Origin: Streptomyces ficellus
GTDB lineage: Bacteria > Actinomycetota > Actinomycetes > Streptomycetales > Streptomycetaceae
Assembly: GCF_030406405.1 (NCBI RefSeq)
Contig: NZ_JAUEPL010000027.1
Span: 1 to 64,000, forward strand
Length of the DNA: 64,000 bases
Reading direction: 5' to 3'
In this document: piece by piece, positions 61,066-64,000 of the stretch
How positions within the stretch are numbered: the stretch's first letter is position 1
How the letters are laid out: the number at the start of each line of letters is the position of its first letter
Made by a program: the position numbers and the translations under genes
The notes under the pieces: model-generated
Seen by the model: only the letters and a program-made list of their open reading frames with translations
Told to the model about the DNA's origin: nothing
The model's database searches: none

Positions 61066-61188
61066 GACCGGGCGGGGCAGCCGCCCCGCGCGCCGCCCGC
61101 GCCCGCCCCGCGCAAACCGTTTCACGGGCACACGGCGCGGCCCCATAGGATTGGGCCAAAACCAACACTCACCCCTGAGGATCGCCGC

Positions 61189-61485
61189 ATGCCTGGCATC
61201 ACGCGCGAGGAGGTCGCTCACCTCGCCCGGCTGGCACGTCTTGAGCTGAAGGCCGAAGAGCTCGACCACTTCGCCGGACAGCTCGACGACATCATCGGCG
61301 CGGTCGCCCGCGTCTCCGAGGTCGCCGACCAAGACGTGCCCCCGACGTCCCACCCGCTGCCGCTGACCAACGTCATGCGCGCGGACGAGGTCCGTCCGTC
61401 GCTCACCCCCGAGCAGGCGCTCTCCGGCGCCCCGGCGCAGGAGCAGCAGCGTTTCAAGGTGCCGCAGATCCTGGGGGAGGACTAA
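61189..61485 (+). CDS. gatC: Asp/Glu-tRNA amidotransferase subunit C
   Basis: A 98-aa small subunit that holds GatA and GatB together in the transamidation of Glu-tRNA(Gln)/Asp-tRNA(Asn). Seen: ITREEVAHLARLARLEL at the start, the Pro-rich middle PPTSHPLPLTNVMRADEV, and the end KVPQILGED. Followed after 4 bases by gatA. Start ATG at 61189 with GAGG 8-9 bases before it. Confidence 0.96.
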   Translation: MPGITREEVAHLARLARLELKAEELDHFAGQLDDIIGAVARVSEVADQDVPPTSHPLPLTNVMRADEVRPSLTPEQALSGAPAQEQQRFKVPQILGED

Positions 61486-61489
61486 GACC

Positions 61490-62983
61490 ATGGTGGACAT
61501 CATCAGGCTCACCGCCGCCGAGATCGCGGAGAAGATCGCCTCCGGCGAGCTCACCGCCGTCGAGGTCACCGAGGCCCACCTGGCCCGGATCGACGCCGTC
61601 GACGAGAAGGTCCACGCCTTCCTGCACGTCGACCGCGAAGGCGCCCTCGCTCAGGCCCGCGCCGTGGACGAGAAGCGGGCCAGGGGCGAGAAGCTCGGCC
61701 CGCTCGCCGGTGTGCCGCTCGCGCTGAAGGACATCTTCACCACCCGGGACATGCCGACCACCGTCGGCTCCAAGATCCTGGAGGGCTGGATCCCGCCGTA
61801 CGACGCGACCGTCACCCGCAAGCTCAGGGCCGCCGACGTCGTCATCCTCGGCAAGACCAACATGGACGAGTTCGCCATGGGGTCCTCCACCGAGAACAGC
61901 GCCTACGGCCCCACCGGCAACCCCTGGGACCTCACCAAGATCCCCGGCGGCTCCGGCGGCGGATCGAGCGCCGCCCTCGCCTCGTACGCGGCGCCGCTCG
62001 CCATCGGCACGGACACCGGCGGCTCCATCCGCCAGCCCGCCGCCGTCACCGGCACGGTCGGCGTCAAGCCGACGTACGGCGGCGTCTCCCGCTACGGCAT
62101 GGTCGCGTTCTCCAGCTCCCTCGACCAGGGCGGGCCGTGCGCCCGCACCGTCCTCGACGCGGCGCTGCTGCACGAGGTCATCGCCGGCCACGACCCGCTC
62201 GACTCCACGTCCATCGACGCGCCGGTCCCGCCGGTCGTCGAGGCGGCGCGCAACGGCTCCGTACAGGGCATGCGCGTCGGCGTGGTCAAGCAGTTCCGCG
62301 GCGAGGGCTACCAGGCCGGCGTCCTGCAGCGGTTCGACGAGTCCGTCGAGCTGCTCAAGGAGCTGGGCGCCGAGATCGTCGAGCTGGACTGCCCGTCCTT
62401 CGACCTCGCGCTCTCCGCGTACTACCTGATCGCGCCGTCCGAGTGCTCCTCGAACCTCGCCCGGTTCGACGGCCTGCGCTACGGCCTGCGGGTCGGTGAC
62501 GACGGCACGCGCTCGGCCGAGGAGGTCACCGCGCTCACCCGCGAGGCCGGCTTCGGCGACGAGGTCAAGCGCCGCGTCATGCTCGGCACGTACGCGCTCA
62601 GCTCCGGCTACTACGACGCGTACTACGGCTCCGCGCAGAAGGTCCGCACCCTCATCACGCGGGACTTCGAGAAGGCCTTCGAGCAGGTCGACGTGATCGT
62701 TTCGCCGACCACGCCCACCACCGCCTTCCCGATCGGCGAGCGCGCCGACGACCCGATGGCGATGTACCTCGCGGACCTGTGCACCATCCCGACCAACCTG
62801 GCCGGAAACGCCGCTATGTCGCTGCCCTGCGGCCTCGCGCCGGAGGACGGCCTTCCGGTCGGCCTCCAGATCATCGCCCCCGCCCTGAAGGACGACCGCC
62901 TGTACCAGGTCGGTGCGGCCGTCGAAGCGGCCTTCGTGGCACGCTGGGGCCACCCGCTGCTGGAGGAGGCTCCTTCACTGTGA
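61490..62983 (+). CDS. gatA: Asp/Glu-tRNA amidotransferase subunit A (amidase)
   Basis: The glutaminase subunit, 497 aa. Seen: the catalytic Lys region GVPLALKDIF near residue 80, the Ser-rich signature GGSGGGSSAALASYAAPLAIG with the cis-Ser and nucleophile Ser in GTDTGGSIRQPA near residue 170. It releases ammonia from glutamine for GatB. It is preceded by gatC and followed by a small ORF, then gatB. Confidence 0.97.
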   Translation: MVDIIRLTAAEIAEKIASGELTAVEVTEAHLARIDAVDEKVHAFLHVDREGALAQARAVDEKRARGEKLGPLAGVPLALKDIFTTRDMPTTVGSKILEGWIPPYDATVTRKLRAADVVILGKTNMDEFAMGSSTENSAYGPTGNPWDLTKIPGGSGGGSSAALASYAAPLAIGTDTGGSIRQPAAVTGTVGVKPTYGGVSRYGMVAFSSSLDQGGPCARTVLDAALLHEVIAGHDPLDSTSIDAPVPPVVEAARNGSVQGMRVGVVKQFRGEGYQAGVLQRFDESVELLKELGAEIVELDCPSFDLALSAYYLIAPSECSSNLARFDGLRYGLRVGDDGTRSAEEVTALTREAGFGDEVKRRVMLGTYALSSGYYDAYYGSAQKVRTLITRDFEKAFEQVDVIVSPTTPTTAFPIGERADDPMAMYLADLCTIPTNLAGNAAMSLPCGLAPEDGLPVGLQIIAPALKDDRLYQVGAAVEAAFVARWGHPLLEEAPSL

Positions 62984-63071
62984 GGGACGCACGCGCGGCC
63001 GCCGGGCCGCAGACGACGACGAAAGCCGCACCTCTGCGCCGCGCGGGCGGAGGACCGAACGGAGGGTCGCT

Positions 63072-63311
63072 GTGAGCGCACTGACCAAGGCCAAGGGCTT
63101 CAAGAAGTCGAGGGCCGGCACGTACCTGTCCATCGGCACCACCGCGTTCGGTGCCCTCAGCATCATCAAGCAGGCCCGCAAGGCCCGCACCGAGAGCGAC
63201 ACGCTTCTGCTGCTGGACGCCGTCGTGTCCGCCGCCGCCATCGCGACCGGCCTCGCCATCCTGGTGCGCGAGCTCAAGCGCGTCGGCGACGACGACGTCC
63301 TGTTCGGCTGA
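63072..63311 (+). CDS. Small 79-aa protein between gatA and gatB
   Basis: A protein with a basic N-terminus (LTKAKGFKKSRAG) and two hydrophobic stretches (about 17-29 and 45-64), ending VGDDDVLFG. GGAGGG lies 6-7 bases before the GTG at 63072. It sits 88 bp after gatA and 16 bp before gatB, so it must be co-transcribed with the amidotransferase. Family not recognised; likely a membrane-associated protein. Confidence 0.8.
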   Translation: MSALTKAKGFKKSRAGTYLSIGTTAFGALSIIKQARKARTESDTLLLLDAVVSAAAIATGLAILVRELKRVGDDDVLFG

Positions 63312-63327
63312 GAGGGAAAGTTTCACC

Positions 63328-64000
63328 GTGACCGTCATTACTGAGCAGGTGTCGTACGAGGACGCCCTCGCCGCCTACGACCCCGTCATGGGTCTTGAGG
63401 TGCACGTCGAACTCGGCACCCTCACCAAGATGTTCTGCGGCTGCTCCACCGAGCTGGGCGCCGAGCCCAACTCGCAGACCTGCCCCACCTGCCTCGGCAT
63501 GCCGGGCTCCCTGCCGGTGGTCAACGCCACCGCCGTCGAGTCCGCCATCAAGATCGGCCTCGCGCTCAACTGCGAGATCGCCGAATGGTGCCGCTTCGCC
63601 CGGAAGAACTACTTCTATCCGGACATGCCGAAGAACTTCCAGACCTCCCAGTACGACGAGCCGATCGCCTTCAACGGCTATCTGGACGTCCAGCTGGAGG
63701 ACGGCGAGGTCTTCCGTGTGGAGATCGAGCGCGCCCACATGGAGGAGGACACCGGCAAGTCGACGCACGTCGGTGGCGCCACCGGCCGTATCCACGGCGC
63801 GTCCCACTCCCTGCTGGACTACAACCGCGCCGGCATCCCGCTGATCGAGATCGTCACCAAGCCGATCACCGGCGCCGGCGAGCGCGCCCCCGAGGTCGCC
63901 AAGGCGTACGTCGCCGAGCTGCGCGAGCTCATCAAGGCGCTCGGCGTCTCCGAGGCCCGTATGGAGATGGGCCAGATGCGCTGCGACGTCAACCTGTCGC
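63328..64000 (+). CDS. gatB: Asp/Glu-tRNA amidotransferase subunit B (partial, cut by window end)
   Basis: The first 224 codons of the tRNA-binding kinase/transamidase subunit. Seen: VMGLEVHVELGTLTKMFCGCST near residue 20, the zinc cysteines (CGC and CPTC), GLALNCEIAEWCRFARKNYFYPDMPKNFQTSQY, and ERAHMEEDTGKSTH. GTG at 63328 with GAGAGGGAAAG before it. Confidence 0.96.
   Translation, partial: MTVITEQVSYEDALAAYDPVMGLEVHVELGTLTKMFCGCSTELGAEPNSQTCPTCLGMPGSLPVVNATAVESAIKIGLALNCEIAEWCRFARKNYFYPDMPKNFQTSQYDEPIAFNGYLDVQLEDGEVFRVEIERAHMEEDTGKSTHVGGATGRIHGASHSLLDYNRAGIPLIEIVTKPITGAGERAPEVAKAYVAELRELIKALGVSEARMEMGQMRCDVNLS

Overview
The window is a stretch of a Streptomyces chromosome (or a very close actinomycete). 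The DNA is very GC-rich, with almost every third codon position G or C. GTG starts, ATGA start/stop overlaps and Streptomyces-type core genes are common. The gene order from the debranching enzyme glgX to gatCAB looks to me like the conserved central chromosome of model streptomycetes; that comparison is from memory and was not computed. No rRNA, tRNA, CRISPR array or insertion sequence was seen.

Region 1 (1-4.0 kb) holds three co-directional genes: a 14-TM type MFS exporter that lacks a normal start, a PrnB-like (indoleamine dioxygenase superfamily) protein, and a PhzS-like FAD monooxygenase. Together they look like a small biosynthesis-and-export locus with no obvious described counterpart. 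glgP (alpha-glucan phosphorylase) follows and ends in a perfect 16-bp terminator hairpin.

Region 2 (6.8-19.9 kb) is the most striking part. It is a single, tightly coupled operon holding the five-gene enediyne core cassette in the canonical order E3(UnbL)-E4(UnbV)-E5(UnbU)-PKSE-E10, followed by an E6-type flavin reductase. Two leaders precede the cassette: an unrecognised 183-aa protein and a UbiB/ABC1-family protein whose conserved ATP-binding motifs are altered. All catalytic residues I could locate in the KS-AT-ACP-KR-DH-PPTase megasynthase are present. It also carries an unusual in-frame repeat expansion in the KS-AT linker, and E4 has a nine-unit pentapeptide tail. No P450, glycosyltransferase, apoprotein or second acid pathway lies nearby, so this is a minimal or orphan enediyne-type locus sitting between glycogen genes.

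Region 3 (19.9-34.9 kb) has an M4 neutral protease, a VOC protein, a heterodimeric ABC exporter, glgX, two tandem L,D-transpeptidase lipoproteins, an enoyl-CoA hydratase, an anti-sigma-like ATPase, a beta-propeller lipoprotein and a calmodulin-like EF-hand protein.

Region 4 (34.9-42 kb) is a serine/glycine block. sdaA, glyA, gcvH and gcvT are on the minus strand, and a tandem glycine riboswitch precedes gcvT. Next to them on the plus strand are a small P-loop protein and two SseB-type (enhanced serine sensitivity) genes.

Region 5 (42.3-48.4 kb) is a complete Opp/Dpp-type oligopeptide ABC operon (C-A-B-D-F). It has a strong stem-loop after the binding-protein gene.

Region 6 (48.7-64 kb) is housekeeping: a TRIC-type channel, a thioesterase, two small membrane proteins separated by a 15-bp triple repeat, a cysteine desulfurase, a Tat-exported amidase, mnmA, a DUF427 protein, an SDR, a MetE-like protein, ligA, a GGDEF-EAL protein, and gatC-gatA-(small ORF)-gatB, with gatB cut by the window end.
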